Positions 24,501 through 29,262 of a stretch of DNA of 64,000 nucleotides are shown here, piece by piece. Each line of letters opens with the position of its first letter. The first letter of the stretch is position 1. Both the position numbers and the translations under genes were made by a program. The notes below the pieces were generated by a model. The model did no database searches and was not told the origin of the DNA. It saw nothing but the letters and a program-made list of their open reading frames with translations. Source of the stretch: Nitrospirillum amazonense (GTDB lineage Bacteria; Pseudomonadota; Alphaproteobacteria; Azospirillales; Azospirillaceae); contig NZ_VITV01000006.1 of the NCBI RefSeq assembly GCF_007828035.1, positions 124,001-188,000 of the forward strand. The letters run 5' to 3'.

Positions 24501-27500
24501 GGGCCAAGGCCCTGACCATCACCGCCGGCAGCGGCACCGTCACCTTCACCGGGGCCGTGGGCGGCAACACCCGCCTGGGCGACCTGACGGTCAACAACAG
24601 CGGCACCCTGGCGATCAATGCCGCCGTCAAGGCCGCCAGCCTGACCACCGACCTGGGCGGCGGCGTGACCCTGGCCGGCGGCAGTGTCGACACCACGGGC
24701 GCCCAGGCCTATGGCGAGGCCGTGACCCTGGCCGCCGACACCACGCTGAAGGCTACCAGCGTTACCCTCAACGGCGCAGTCGATGGCGCGCACAGCCTGA
24801 CCGTCACCGGCGACGCCGCCTTCAACGAGACCGTTGGCGCCACCACCGCGCTGACCAGCGTCTCGGTCAGCGGCGATACCATCGTGAATGGCGGCGTCAT
24901 CAAGACCACCGGCACCCAGGGCTATACCGGTGCCGTCCTGCTGGGCGGCAACGCCGCCTTGACCGGCAGCACCATCACCGTCACCGGCACCCTGGACGGG
25001 CTGGCCAGCGTAGCCGTCACCGGCAACGCCGTCTTCGGCGGCGCCGTCGGCGGCACCACCGCCCTGACCAGCCTGACCGTCAGCGGCACCAGCGTGTTGA
25101 ATGGCGGCGCGGTCACCACCACGGGGGCGCAGAGCTACACCGGGGCCACCACCCTGGGCGCCGACACCACCCTGGCCACCACCAACGGCGCCGTCAGCTT
25201 CGGCGGCACGCTGGATGGGGCCCACGCTCTGACGCTGACCACCGGCACCGGCAACGTCACGTTGACCGGTGCCGGTGGCGGCACCACCCGCCTGGGCGCC
25301 CTGACGGTCAATAGCGGCGGTGCCACCACCTTCGGTGCCGCCGTCCAGGCCGCCAGCGTCACCACCAGTGCCGCCGGCACCCTGGCCATCAACGGCGGCA
25401 GCATCGACACCACTGGCGCCCAGACCTACGGCGAGGCCCTGCCGCTCAGCACCGACACCGTGCTGAAGGGCAGCACCGTCACCCTCAACGGCACGGTTGA
25501 CGGCGCGCATGCCCTGACCATCACCGGTGACGCGGTGCTGAACGCGGGTGTCGGCCTCACCACCAAGCTGACTACCCTGACGATCAGCGGCACCACCCTG
25601 CTGAACGGCCACAACGTCCGCACCACCAGCGTGCAGAACTACCAGGGCGCCGTCGTCCTGGGCGGGGCCGCCACGCTGGCCGGCGACACCGTCACCTTCG
25701 GCGACACGCTGGACGGGGCCTACATCCTGGCCGTCAACGCCAACGGCGTATTCAACGGCATCGTGGGCGGCACCACCGCCCTGTCCCGCCTGTCGGTCAA
25801 CATCGGTACCGCCACCCTGAACGGCGGCGCCATCACCACCAGCGGTTCGCAGAGCTACAACGTCGCCGCCGTCCTGGGGGCCGACACCACGTTGGTCACG
25901 ACCGATGGCGGCTCCATCGGCTTCGGCACGCTGGATGGGGCCCATGCCCTGACCATCAACGCCGGCAGCGGCAACGTCTTCCTCACCAAGGCCGTGGGCG
26001 GCACCACACGCCTGGGCGCCCTGACCGTCACCGGCAGCGGCACCACCACCGTCACCAGCACGGTCGCCGCCGCCAGCGTCACCACCGGAACCGGAACCGC
26101 CCTGGTGCTCAACGGCGGCAGCGTCGACACCACCGGGGCCCAGACCTACGGCGGTACCGTCACCCTGGGCGCGGACACCGTCCTGACCGGCAGCACCGTC
26201 ACCCTGTCCGGCACGCTGGACGCCCAGACGGCTGGCGGCCAGTCCCTGGCTATCGTCGGCAACGCCGTGATGGACCAGGCGGTGGGCGGCGCCACGGCGC
26301 TGAACACCGTCCGCGTCAGCGGCACCGCCCTGTTCGGCGACCCGTCGGTCACCACCACCGGCGACCAGATCTATGCCGGCGCCGTCACCCTGGGCGCCGA
26401 CACCACCCTGACCAGCACGGCCGGAACCATCACCCTGGCGGCCGGCGCCAATGGCATCGCTGCCGGTGGCCAGTCGCTGATCCTGGTAGGCAACACCGTG
26501 CTGACCGGCACCTTCGGCGGCACCACGGCCCTGAACGCCCTGTCGGTCACCGGCACCGCTGCCCTGAACGGCAGCGTGACCACGGCCGGCGTGCAGACCT
26601 ACGACGGCGCCGTCACCCTGGCGGGCGACACCCGCCTGGGCAGCGGCGGGGCGGTCACCTTCACCGGCACCCTGGACGGCGCCCAGGCGCTGACCATCAC
26701 CGCCGGTACCGCCGATGTCACCCTCACCGGTGCGGTGGGCGGCACCACCCGCCTGGGCAACCTCAGCGTCACCACCGGCGGGGCCACCACCTTCACCAGC
26801 GCGGTCACGGCGGCCAGCGTCACCACCGACGCCGCCGGCACGCTGGCGATCAACGGCGGCAGCATCGACACCACCGGCATCCAGAGCTATGGCGAGCGGG
26901 CGGTCATGGGCGGCACCACCGTCCTGAGCGGCAGCCTGGTCACCCTGGCCGCCGGCGCCGACGCGGCGGCGAACCTGGAGGGGACGCCCGCGCTGACCAT
27001 CCGGGGTGACGCCAGCCTGTCGGGCGATATCGGCGCCAACGCCGCCTTCTCCAGCCTGAGCGTGACCGGCGCCACCACGCTGAACGGCGGCGCCGTCCGC
27101 GCCGGCCAGCAGACCTACACCGGCCTGGTCAGCGTAGCCGGCGGCAGCGTGCTGTCGGCCGATACCGGCATTACCCTGACCACCGGTGCCGCAGGTGCCG
27201 GCAACCTGACCGTCAGCACCTCGGGCGGCGACATCGCCCTCGGGACCCTGGCCCTGACCGGCACCACCACGGTCACCAGCAACGGCGGCTGGGTGCATGC
27301 AGGCACCGTCGCCACCGAGGCCTTGTCCATCACCACCAGCGGCGGCGACATCACGTTCAGCGGCCCTGCCACTCTCGCGGGTGACAGCACCCTCAGCACC
27401 GGCCACGGCGCCGTCACCTTCGCCGCACTGAACAATGGCGGCGCACTGGTGATCAACGCCGCCGGCGGCGACGTCACCTTCGCCGGCGCCATCGGTGGCG

Positions 27501-29188
27501 TGGGCGGCGCGCTGGGTACCCTGGCGGTCAACACCAGCGGCGCCACCACCTTCGGCGGTGCCGTGCGGGCCACGTCGGTGACCACTGACGCCCCGGGCTC
27601 GCTGTTCCTCAACGGCGGCAGTGTCACCACCACCGGCGCGCAGACCTTTGGCGAGCGCGCGGTGCTGGGGGCGGACACGGTGCTGACCGGCACCACCGTC
27701 ACCCTGTCGCAAGGGGCGGACGCCAAGACCGCCGGTGGCCAAGGCCTGACCGTGGCCGGCACCCTGGTCGCCAACGGCGCCCTGGGCAGCGGCACCGCCC
27801 TACGCCAGGTGTCGGTGACCGGCCCGGCCGCGCTGACCAACGCGTCCGTCACCACCACCGGCGATCAGGCCTACAGCGGCGCCCTGACCCTGGGCACCGA
27901 CACGGTCCTGACCGGTGGCACCCTCACCCTGACAGGCGGCATCGACGGCGCCCAGGCGTTGACCCTGGCGGGCAACGCCATCCTCAGCGGCGCCATCGGT
28001 TCCAACCAGGCGCTGAAGAGCCTGTCGATCAATGGCAGCAGCAGCCTGAACGGCGGCAGCATCGTCACCACCGGCGCGCAGACCTACGCCGGCGCCGTGT
28101 CGGTGGCCGCCGACCAGAGCCTGACCAGCACCGGCGCCTCGCTGGTGTTCGGCGGCACGGTGGACAGCGCCAGCCGCGCCGCCCTGAACCTAGTGGCGGG
28201 CGACGCCATCCAGGTGTCGGGTGCCGTCGGCGGCACCGGTCCGCTGGGTGCGCTGACCCTGTCGGCCAAGGGCAAGGCCACCTTCGCCCAGGCGGTAAGG
28301 GTCAACAGCCTGATCGAAACGGCGGCGGGCGACGTCACCACCTTCCACGGCACCCTGGTGGCGGACGGCAGCGGAGGCCTGCAACTGGCGGGCAACGGCT
28401 TCGTCTTCGACCAGGCGGTCTCGGCCACCGGCGGCGCCATCACGCTGAACGACACCAAGGCCGACGGAACGATCAGCTTCGCCAGTGCCGCCAACGTGTC
28501 GGCGGCGGCGGGCTTCGCCCAGACGGGCGGCGCCAGCTTCCTGCTGCCAGCTAGCATCACGGTCACCAGCGGCCCCATCACGTTTGCCACGGTGGCGACG
28601 CTGCCCGCCGGCAGTGCCAGCATCACCACCAACGGCGACATCACCATGGTGGGTCTGCAGGGCCCGGCCACGGCCCTGACCATGGCGTCGGGCACGGGGG
28701 CGCAGCGCATTGGCATCGCCAACGGCCTGCCCACGCAGACCATTGTCGTCGCCAGCCTTAAGGTACCCACCGCCGCCTCCGCCAAGATGTACGGGACGGT
28801 GGCGTCCAAGCAGCAGTCTCTGGCGGCCGGCGCCATCGACAGCCCGCTGAAGGGGGCACCGTGGTTCATCAACGACACGCCCTGGGGCCCGACCGATACG
28901 GTCAGCACCGTGGCGGCGACGGTGGTGGCCAAGGTGCCGGTGCCGAGCACCCCCGGCGTCACCGCGCTGTTCACCGGCACGGTGTCCAACACCGGCATCA
29001 CCCCGGACGCCCTGTCCGCCTACGTCTCGCCGCAGGTGCTGTCGGCCGGCGGCAACAGCGTGGTGGGCGCCAGCGCCCAACCGTCGGTGCTGACCACCTC
29101 CGGCACCACCCCGACCCCGGCCGGCGTCAGCACCCCCTCCACACCGCTGACCACGACCGGTACTACCGAGGAAAACACCCCCCGCTGA
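6593..29188 (+). CDS. Giant two-partner secretion exoprotein TpsA, filamentous haemagglutinin-like, 7,531 residues
   Basis: This is a surface or secreted adhesin-type protein exported by the adjacent TpsB. The ATG at 6593 follows the tpsB stop by 23 bp; the frame is also open upstream inside tpsB, but that is not used. The N-terminus is an extended signal (basic NRRNRRAGR, hydrophobic AIFFGTTLGAYIVSSLLSA, cleavage after AHA at about residue 85). The TPS/haemagglutination domain follows, with INWQSFSIGAGEKVDF near 118, ILNRV at 142 and NPNG at 168-171. The remainder is Thr/Gly/Ala/Ser/Asn-rich beta-strand repeats expected to fold as a right-handed beta-helix. Irregular modules run to about 18.4 kb, then about 40 units of ~71 residues to 28.1 kb. 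The last ~350 residues are less repetitive and end TGTTEENTPR. I saw no cysteine on reading through, and no catalytic or toxin domain. No frameshift interrupts the 22.6 kb. Confidence 0.95.
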   Translation: MNHGSFFRPRSGANRPGTQQSQALPGMKRFRADLRGALMASVAGLAAPTPKMANRRNRRAGRTAIFFGTTLGAYIVSSLLSAAHANPTGGTVTVGQAVIDASKPNTLTITQGTDKAAINWQSFSIGAGEKVDFLQPSSSSVILNRVIGNDPSSIFGQLTANGTVMLVNPNGVIFGAGSRVDVGSLVATTANISDADFLAGRYAFNQASANPNAAIVNAGDITIKDSGLAALVAPSVRNSGVIHARLGRVALGGAQTFTLDFQGDGLLSFDASSAVTALPHNADGTPAQALVVNSGQIAAEGGTIELSARAVKGVIDHVINTDGVLVATSVSAKNGKIVLSGGDSGTVAVNGTLNASGKDAGQTGGTVIATGTDVAVATGAVVDASGDAGGGHIAIGSDGTGTTLDTAKSLSQSVSLAAGATVNADAVTSGNGGRVSLLSQDSTLFSGTISAKGGALGGDGGFAEVSSHNGVALAGDVSLQAPKGKTGTLLLDPTTLTITSGTSGSGSQDSAISGGTLASTASDVGLNTVSSGKIVALTATSDVVLQASGLITVGNLGTVNLGSGHSLTLQSTATGGITFTSPSTTEIVASGGGNITLQSLGIGSTITNVAKLTSDTGVITITANGNITLANTITGGGVGITSVVGSITNVGATNLITGSGSGVILSAQGGSIGTPTSTISTHTQGLGLETGGSLYVTNDQTLLVLALSATHAHPGVINTYQLTSPGLTFDATDTGSLNLNTLQQSSTLYAQVSTDHDAIVGNVNVTSSGAFSLTSTGGNILAGAGNTGATPITAGSVQLTAQGTTGLNGAVGSSASPLQTDTATLRVSAGSGGIYVGNGGALALQSAVASGTVSVATAGTLTVGTVTGNTVTLTSTGGAILDDSIATTSISANNLNLSASTGVGTHGGPLTSNAATVQATTNTGGVFLNLTNPVVTTLANVSAGAGAVEVATATNTVATAVSSGGGAGDDITITVTGGALAVNTINAGASGNVTLTTTLGGNNGDGIGAMGSGSLITGRNLVLSTSSYSYVQLYTAVQKVSGTSGTGITIEQRTGDLTVGDLATTYVPSSTSNPLSQPTYPKIKILADDGSVTVAGTVKSLGSTAYTGSVEIQASGAILADSGVTTAITSDSVELEAGRNVGTTASHIKTNTTELYVSAVGDIYLDNAVAFTELSIDDQHTSAGVINTVAVTAPYLTFGISDDGSKFTLTNIVGTTIDSLSFASDETLVLGHVQGAADSNISLRSYDGDILDDGNSQTRVTGYYVALQADSGKLGTSASPLNINAPRLELTTEGDLYASDIADLTTLSLTTNHRTNGSVNTYQLTAPSLVFNMTDSTSGTSINTLTDVTGLSATYVNDRTTTLGDINVTRSGSLNLTAQYGSILDDANTATQALAGSITLTATWTAGGLGTAAHPLQLATGDLKVAANSGGTYAQISMPVNSTTNVVKLSTGNYNSGTMMVEALQGDLALGTITTTGQSVTLKADAGSITNPNTSGGGTPSYSTLTVGSGGTVSLTASGAIGSSAAPILISASGGTLNATATTGDVYVTNAGALKLGAIGASGTVGVTATSGSLTDDGDATTTVAGTTVILTAASGSVGTSASPLSVATANLAVTAQGSIQVADSAALSNLTLASTSTSAANSFSVGAANLTGFALSDSGSLYTLTQLTSTSALNFTFTGGHALTVLGPVNGNTGTANYGISTDGGAVTLASTAGNVTIGSIATGGGAATITSGAGGALTVTSLATGGGAAALTAGGALTITGLTTTGGAATLTSGTTAALSGVDTGNGALGITVGSGDFTVGALTASSVSINARAGNIKDDGDSTTKITAGTVSLTSGTGSIGVAGTSDSDTSKWIALSGTTNLTLSAPTNMYVVDDHALTALALSFTGNNSAGVFKLTAPTQTYIISSASGTLSVNRAGATSGGTGDLSTFSLYARESVNVGTVSATDSISVTTDNTTANIGFLSGFGGLISANGTVNLTTKNANASNGNIGASTNSVSIESTTLNIDSVGAIYVDDAGLANLSIISRHVSSSDNDNNIKITGYFLQSSGLIVGDGATQSLANGSVFAAKNGSPALNFSYTTDRAIAVMNNITGNSVSLTSTGGSITGSSGKTITAGSVSLSALAKDASVGTSGQAVGVSTANLSIASAGSMYVADSAALSSLTLNSTLTQSGTLSAGFGITASNITDSITYSNSGPYGLQIGTFTANSGNVALSVTSNQLITVGTINTGTGSGAAVTLTTTGAIQAATSSSRITTGALTLNATGVSIYNDGIDPFLTTASSLAGTIVTLDPNTKLATGGSINLSNTGDLALGALTVGNTAKITTSGAITSSGGTVSAPIVTIKATGGSIGTSGAHLSVDTQALSLDSGNDIYVDARSDLYALNVTDRHATARANTLAITAPHLVFTVTDTGSRFNLANVVDASGLDFSFTGDKDIQIGIVNGQIGRTVSVASTNGSLTDNGAVMLTGDEVDLAATGSIGTAGAHIKTTALTLDVRTGANLYVDNATDLSALSVETTQAAATGGVFSITSGGAFGSATPTLTFSGGDDGTYTHFDLVTDSTGINFSGTAEHSLKIGTIDTRATGMLAGGLVTLFSDQSILAIDGTNRITAAETSLTTWNGGGSVGSGATALNLSTPLLDMDTSGSVYLNSDTHIDALDLYTRHPTANASTYSITSPDLTFGMSDGGTGASLTNIVDTTGLALTVTSDATLTVGTVNLGTAGTLALHTTSGDIKGDGNGSTGVTAATLSLVSDSGAIGTSGAGNEIDAQVNTLTANAQSGAVNLGFSASAALKGLTAGGDVMLNNSVGDIALGTIELNGHNLTVDNEGGSILSGTLNDTATVTLIAQGSIGNVSAITTSSNGAATTLNLTAHAANGATGGVNVSESNGNLVASSILAPGDVTLTAVDGAITVGTINAGTAAVSLTAGDGDILAINGSNLITGGSVMLVTDSGSGHSIGGGSGGVLVVSTPVLSLTNTKDIYLNDNTTLTKLTLDRTGDYTGGGTIQLSVPGFTAAWVDSTTTLNLTYLAQSGLDLTLRTNHNVAVGTINLGSTGKLDLEVDPASGNGAITATSGSSSITAGSLTLAVSSESSIDGSSIGASGTLLKVSATDFTATAGQGGIYIAPTSNINLSNVTSGGALTVSTTSAVDITLGSVSYGNGQALTVTTAGAILGGGGVLQGGSPSTVGSYGAINLTAGTGIGGVDAPLQISATNNAVNATVTGTGDIVINSQGAMLGGLTTATHDGQIVITSAGSLLLNGATSSTDNSGDGISVTVSSGNLTLGGAITAGATQGNITLTANSGSILASNAPTISNEVSAFSVTADATTGLGGSGKGLNLVGQRVNALTQGGTIYLSPQATTTLAYISSGGGAVNIVGNGGLYLGNVLSGGGNITVSGNTGTTVYAGNVNAGSGNVTIVASSSGGAILDDGLDLTRVVGNTVSLSGATGVGTSTRAVQTTANSLTLVDNAGGAGIYVDDNNTSGVTITSSTAAGGNTVITTAGPTTVVSATATSTTGGGNDITITAATGNLTIGAISTNTASLNGGTLTLTATNGSILARAGSDTNLTGYNASLSSKSGIGTLTDFASGAGAPIVTAVTNLTSLSATDAGSIINVKQTGNLTLGTGTNVTLGTNGSVYLQATGNINVSSGLPNVGTGNLALLAGGTLTLPSAGVSTQGDLYLKGVTDIVATGATPRALTITADSLKFISGAAGGTISLTTTVGALDAELTGTATAANLTVGNTGALSGLTLSTAKGNITFTNDVGFTTTSVTAAGTTPTVSLTASTGDLTVGANGISAGATGTVNLTATTGAISGAGGGAITANTLNLTSLKAIGSAVQALSATAATLSATVTGTVLANGAGDYGIYLSAPGTLSLAGLTTADGVVSITGGGAGTTLTSTGGITAGNGHAITLTNSGGAITVSGSMSGASLDATATTISVGALTTTGAQNYTGNTTVTGDLTASAVTVTGNLTLGGTGTRAIDTSGGNGAISITGTLTGATHSLTLTAGTGAITLGGAASGMGALSATGATINTKGVSSTGNQSYTGATTLNGTYGTGSGTFTVTGGATLGGDTTITTTNAAAGFSSTLDGAHDLTIGSGTGAVTLSGAVGGTTRLGALTVNSTGTTTFTSAVKAGSVTTNAGGSLVLTAGTVDAAGIISLGDSLTLSADTTLKGSTVTLGGGVEGAHDLTITGNAVFNGTMGADTRLSGLSVSGTSAINTTIIRTTGTQTYTGATTLDANTTLTGTTVGFGGTLDGAKTLAITGNASFGGDVGGTTSLSSLSVSGTSSLPGNVTTTGTQAYTGAVTLANDTTLTGTTVTLTNGANGTTANTQSLSVVGNLGTSGAFGATTHLKNLSISGTASLTGTTTTGGTQTYGGAVTLAGDTTLAGTTITLDSTVNGAHSLTITGDALIAGTIGGSTALTSLSVSGASTLSAATITTTGTQTYGGAVTLARSTGATVLNTTNSNVLFSGTVDGNGDVVSGSDGLTINAGTGNITFSSTIGATTRAGTLQFYSGGTTSFGSAIKAGSVYTDSVGTLALNTGSVDTTGSQAYGEALTLTADTTLKGSNIILSSTVDGAHSLTITGNATVSGIMGGTTALSSLSVSGTGTLSKNITTSGTQTYTGAVTLGANDVLSGSTIAFGGTVNGGHTLAITGNATFADTVGATNALTSLSVSGTSGLNGGSIRTTGGQTYTGAATLGADTTLTSTGNGTVAFGGTVDGAHGLTIANGGTGNTTFGGAVGGTAALSSLSVSGTSSLPGAITTTGNQTYTGLATLSAATTTLAGATITLNGGADGTTADQQSLTVTGNLVTGALGANHRLNNVSVSGAETLSGNVTTAGTQTYSGDVTLGANATLTGTTVTFSGTLNGAHALAVVGNADFSGVIGGTATLTSLSVSGSSSLSGDVTTTGTQTYTGVVTIAGDTILTGTTVTLTNGANGVTDGAQSLSIVGNLGTSGAFGAVTRLKNLSVSGTASLTGTTTTAGTQTYSGAVTLAGDTTLAGSTVTLSGTVNGGHALSIIGNAGFGGVIGATNALTSLSVSGASSLSGNVTTTGAQTYTGAATLTGAAILTTSNGAVGFGGTLDGNKALTIQAGSGNVTFGGAVGTTTTLGTLTVNSSGATAFNGAVKAVNVASDSAGTLSLGTGSLEAQGTLTLGEAFNLTSDTVLKATTITLSGAVNGAHGLTITGDAVLNGTVGATTALTSLSVSGTGSLGGGTVHTTGTQTYTGAVTLSADDVLTGSAVAFGGTVNGGHSLSITGNATFAGAVGATNALTSLSVSGTSGLNGGGIRTTGSQTYTGAATLGADTVLTTTSSAVTFAGTVDGARALTITAGSGTVTFTGAVGGNTRLGDLTVNNSGTLAINAAVKAASITTDLAGGVTLGGGTIDTTGTQGYGEAVTLTADTTLKATTVTLNGMVDGAHALAITGDAAFNEAVGATAALTSLSVSGDTIVNGGVIKTTGTQGYTGAVLLGGNAALTGSTVTFTGTLDGLASLAVTGNAVFSGAVGGTTALTGLSITGTSALNGGAVTTTGAQSYTGAATLGADTTLATTNGAVTFGGTLDGAHALTLTTGTGNVTLTGVVGGITRLGDLTVTSGGATTVTSAVKAASVTTNAAGTLAINGGSIDTIGTQTYGEALPLSTDTVLKATTVTLNGTVDGTHALAITGNAVLNAAVGGISFLSSLSVSGTTTINGGSVGTWGAQTYTGATTLGANTALTASSAGFGGTLDGAKTLAITGDASFGGSVGGTNALASLSIGGASALNGGTVTTTGTQTYSGDITLGADTTLATSNNTVIVTGMVDGAHALTISTGTGNVILGNAVGGTTRLGALTINGSGTATLGAAVKATSLTTDAGGATDLFGGVDTTGAQTYNDAVVVGVDATLKATTVTLNGTVDGTHALTVTGDAVLNGTVGATHALGSLSISGATALNGGGVKTTGGQTYSAAATLGADTALTTTNGAVTFAGTLDGAKALTITAGSGTVTFTGAVGGNTRLGDLTVNNSGTLAINAAVKAASLTTDLGGGVTLAGGSVDTTGAQAYGEAVTLAADTTLKATSVTLNGAVDGAHSLTVTGDAAFNETVGATTALTSVSVSGDTIVNGGVIKTTGTQGYTGAVLLGGNAALTGSTITVTGTLDGLASVAVTGNAVFGGAVGGTTALTSLTVSGTSVLNGGAVTTTGAQSYTGATTLGADTTLATTNGAVSFGGTLDGAHALTLTTGTGNVTLTGAGGGTTRLGALTVNSGGATTFGAAVQAASVTTSAAGTLAINGGSIDTTGAQTYGEALPLSTDTVLKGSTVTLNGTVDGAHALTITGDAVLNAGVGLTTKLTTLTISGTTLLNGHNVRTTSVQNYQGAVVLGGAATLAGDTVTFGDTLDGAYILAVNANGVFNGIVGGTTALSRLSVNIGTATLNGGAITTSGSQSYNVAAVLGADTTLVTTDGGSIGFGTLDGAHALTINAGSGNVFLTKAVGGTTRLGALTVTGSGTTTVTSTVAAASVTTGTGTALVLNGGSVDTTGAQTYGGTVTLGADTVLTGSTVTLSGTLDAQTAGGQSLAIVGNAVMDQAVGGATALNTVRVSGTALFGDPSVTTTGDQIYAGAVTLGADTTLTSTAGTITLAAGANGIAAGGQSLILVGNTVLTGTFGGTTALNALSVTGTAALNGSVTTAGVQTYDGAVTLAGDTRLGSGGAVTFTGTLDGAQALTITAGTADVTLTGAVGGTTRLGNLSVTTGGATTFTSAVTAASVTTDAAGTLAINGGSIDTTGIQSYGERAVMGGTTVLSGSLVTLAAGADAAANLEGTPALTIRGDASLSGDIGANAAFSSLSVTGATTLNGGAVRAGQQTYTGLVSVAGGSVLSADTGITLTTGAAGAGNLTVSTSGGDIALGTLALTGTTTVTSNGGWVHAGTVATEALSITTSGGDITFSGPATLAGDSTLSTGHGAVTFAALNNGGALVINAAGGDVTFAGAIGGVGGALGTLAVNTSGATTFGGAVRATSVTTDAPGSLFLNGGSVTTTGAQTFGERAVLGADTVLTGTTVTLSQGADAKTAGGQGLTVAGTLVANGALGSGTALRQVSVTGPAALTNASVTTTGDQAYSGALTLGTDTVLTGGTLTLTGGIDGAQALTLAGNAILSGAIGSNQALKSLSINGSSSLNGGSIVTTGAQTYAGAVSVAADQSLTSTGASLVFGGTVDSASRAALNLVAGDAIQVSGAVGGTGPLGALTLSAKGKATFAQAVRVNSLIETAAGDVTTFHGTLVADGSGGLQLAGNGFVFDQAVSATGGAITLNDTKADGTISFASAANVSAAAGFAQTGGASFLLPASITVTSGPITFATVATLPAGSASITTNGDITMVGLQGPATALTMASGTGAQRIGIANGLPTQTIVVASLKVPTAASAKMYGTVASKQQSLAAGAIDSPLKGAPWFINDTPWGPTDTVSTVAATVVAKVPVPSTPGVTALFTGTVSNTGITPDALSAYVSPQVLSAGGNSVVGASAQPSVLTTSGTTPTPAGVSTPSTPLTTTGTTEENTPR
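8668..15600 (+). repeat. Module A repeats inside the giant exoprotein, about eleven degenerate copies
   Basis: A recurring coding module is marked by an aromatic-valine-Asp strand such as DIYVDARSDLYAL or NLYVDNATDLSAL. A segment like TYQLTAPSLVF usually follows, then SLTDDG-like and GTSASPL-like strands. Copies start near 8668, 10078, 10480, 11450, 12209, 12634, 13051, 13711, 14098, 14533 and 15530. Spacing is irregular, from about 400 to 1,400 bp, and the copies are diverged. Confidence 0.7.
22480..23610 (+). repeat. Higher-order duplication, copy 1
   Basis: This stretch of the module B array matches 24415-25545 at a constant offset of 1,935 bp (645 codons). I checked the offset at four separate places. 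Positions 22573-22705 are identical to 24508-24640 over 133 bases, far more similar than ordinary neighbouring units. Confidence 0.85.
24415..25545 (+). repeat. Higher-order duplication, copy 2
   Basis: This is the partner of 22480-23610, in the same orientation and reading frame at +1,935 bp. It includes the distinctive unit GTQGYTGAVLLGGNAALTGS, present only in these two copies. It points to recent segmental duplication or gene conversion. Confidence 0.85.
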
Positions 29189-29262
29189 GATCCGGGCGGC
29201 GCGGGCGGTCCAGCGCCACCCCCTCGGCGGCATGAACAACCTGACTTGGACTTGGAACAGAG

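Larger units (their letters stand above)
18430..28110 (+). repeat. Module B tandem array inside the giant exoprotein, about 40 copies of ~71 residues
   Basis: Each unit opens with a strand like GTQTYTGAVTLGADTTL and continues through a strand resembling TVTFGGTLDGAHALTITG. It closes with VGGTTALTSLSVSGTSSLNGG or the variant TRLGALTVNSGG. I counted about 40 QxYxG-type openings. Two neighbouring units (openings at 20458 and 20671) are exactly 213 bp, or 71 codons, apart. A second unit type containing AVKAASVTT and TYGEALTL alternates with the first. Confidence 0.85.

Noticed and set aside
18430-28110. Regular repeats considered as a CRISPR array or other non-coding repeat
   Set aside because: The period is a multiple of three, the units stay in frame and encode beta-strand modules, and there are no short identical repeats with unique spacers.
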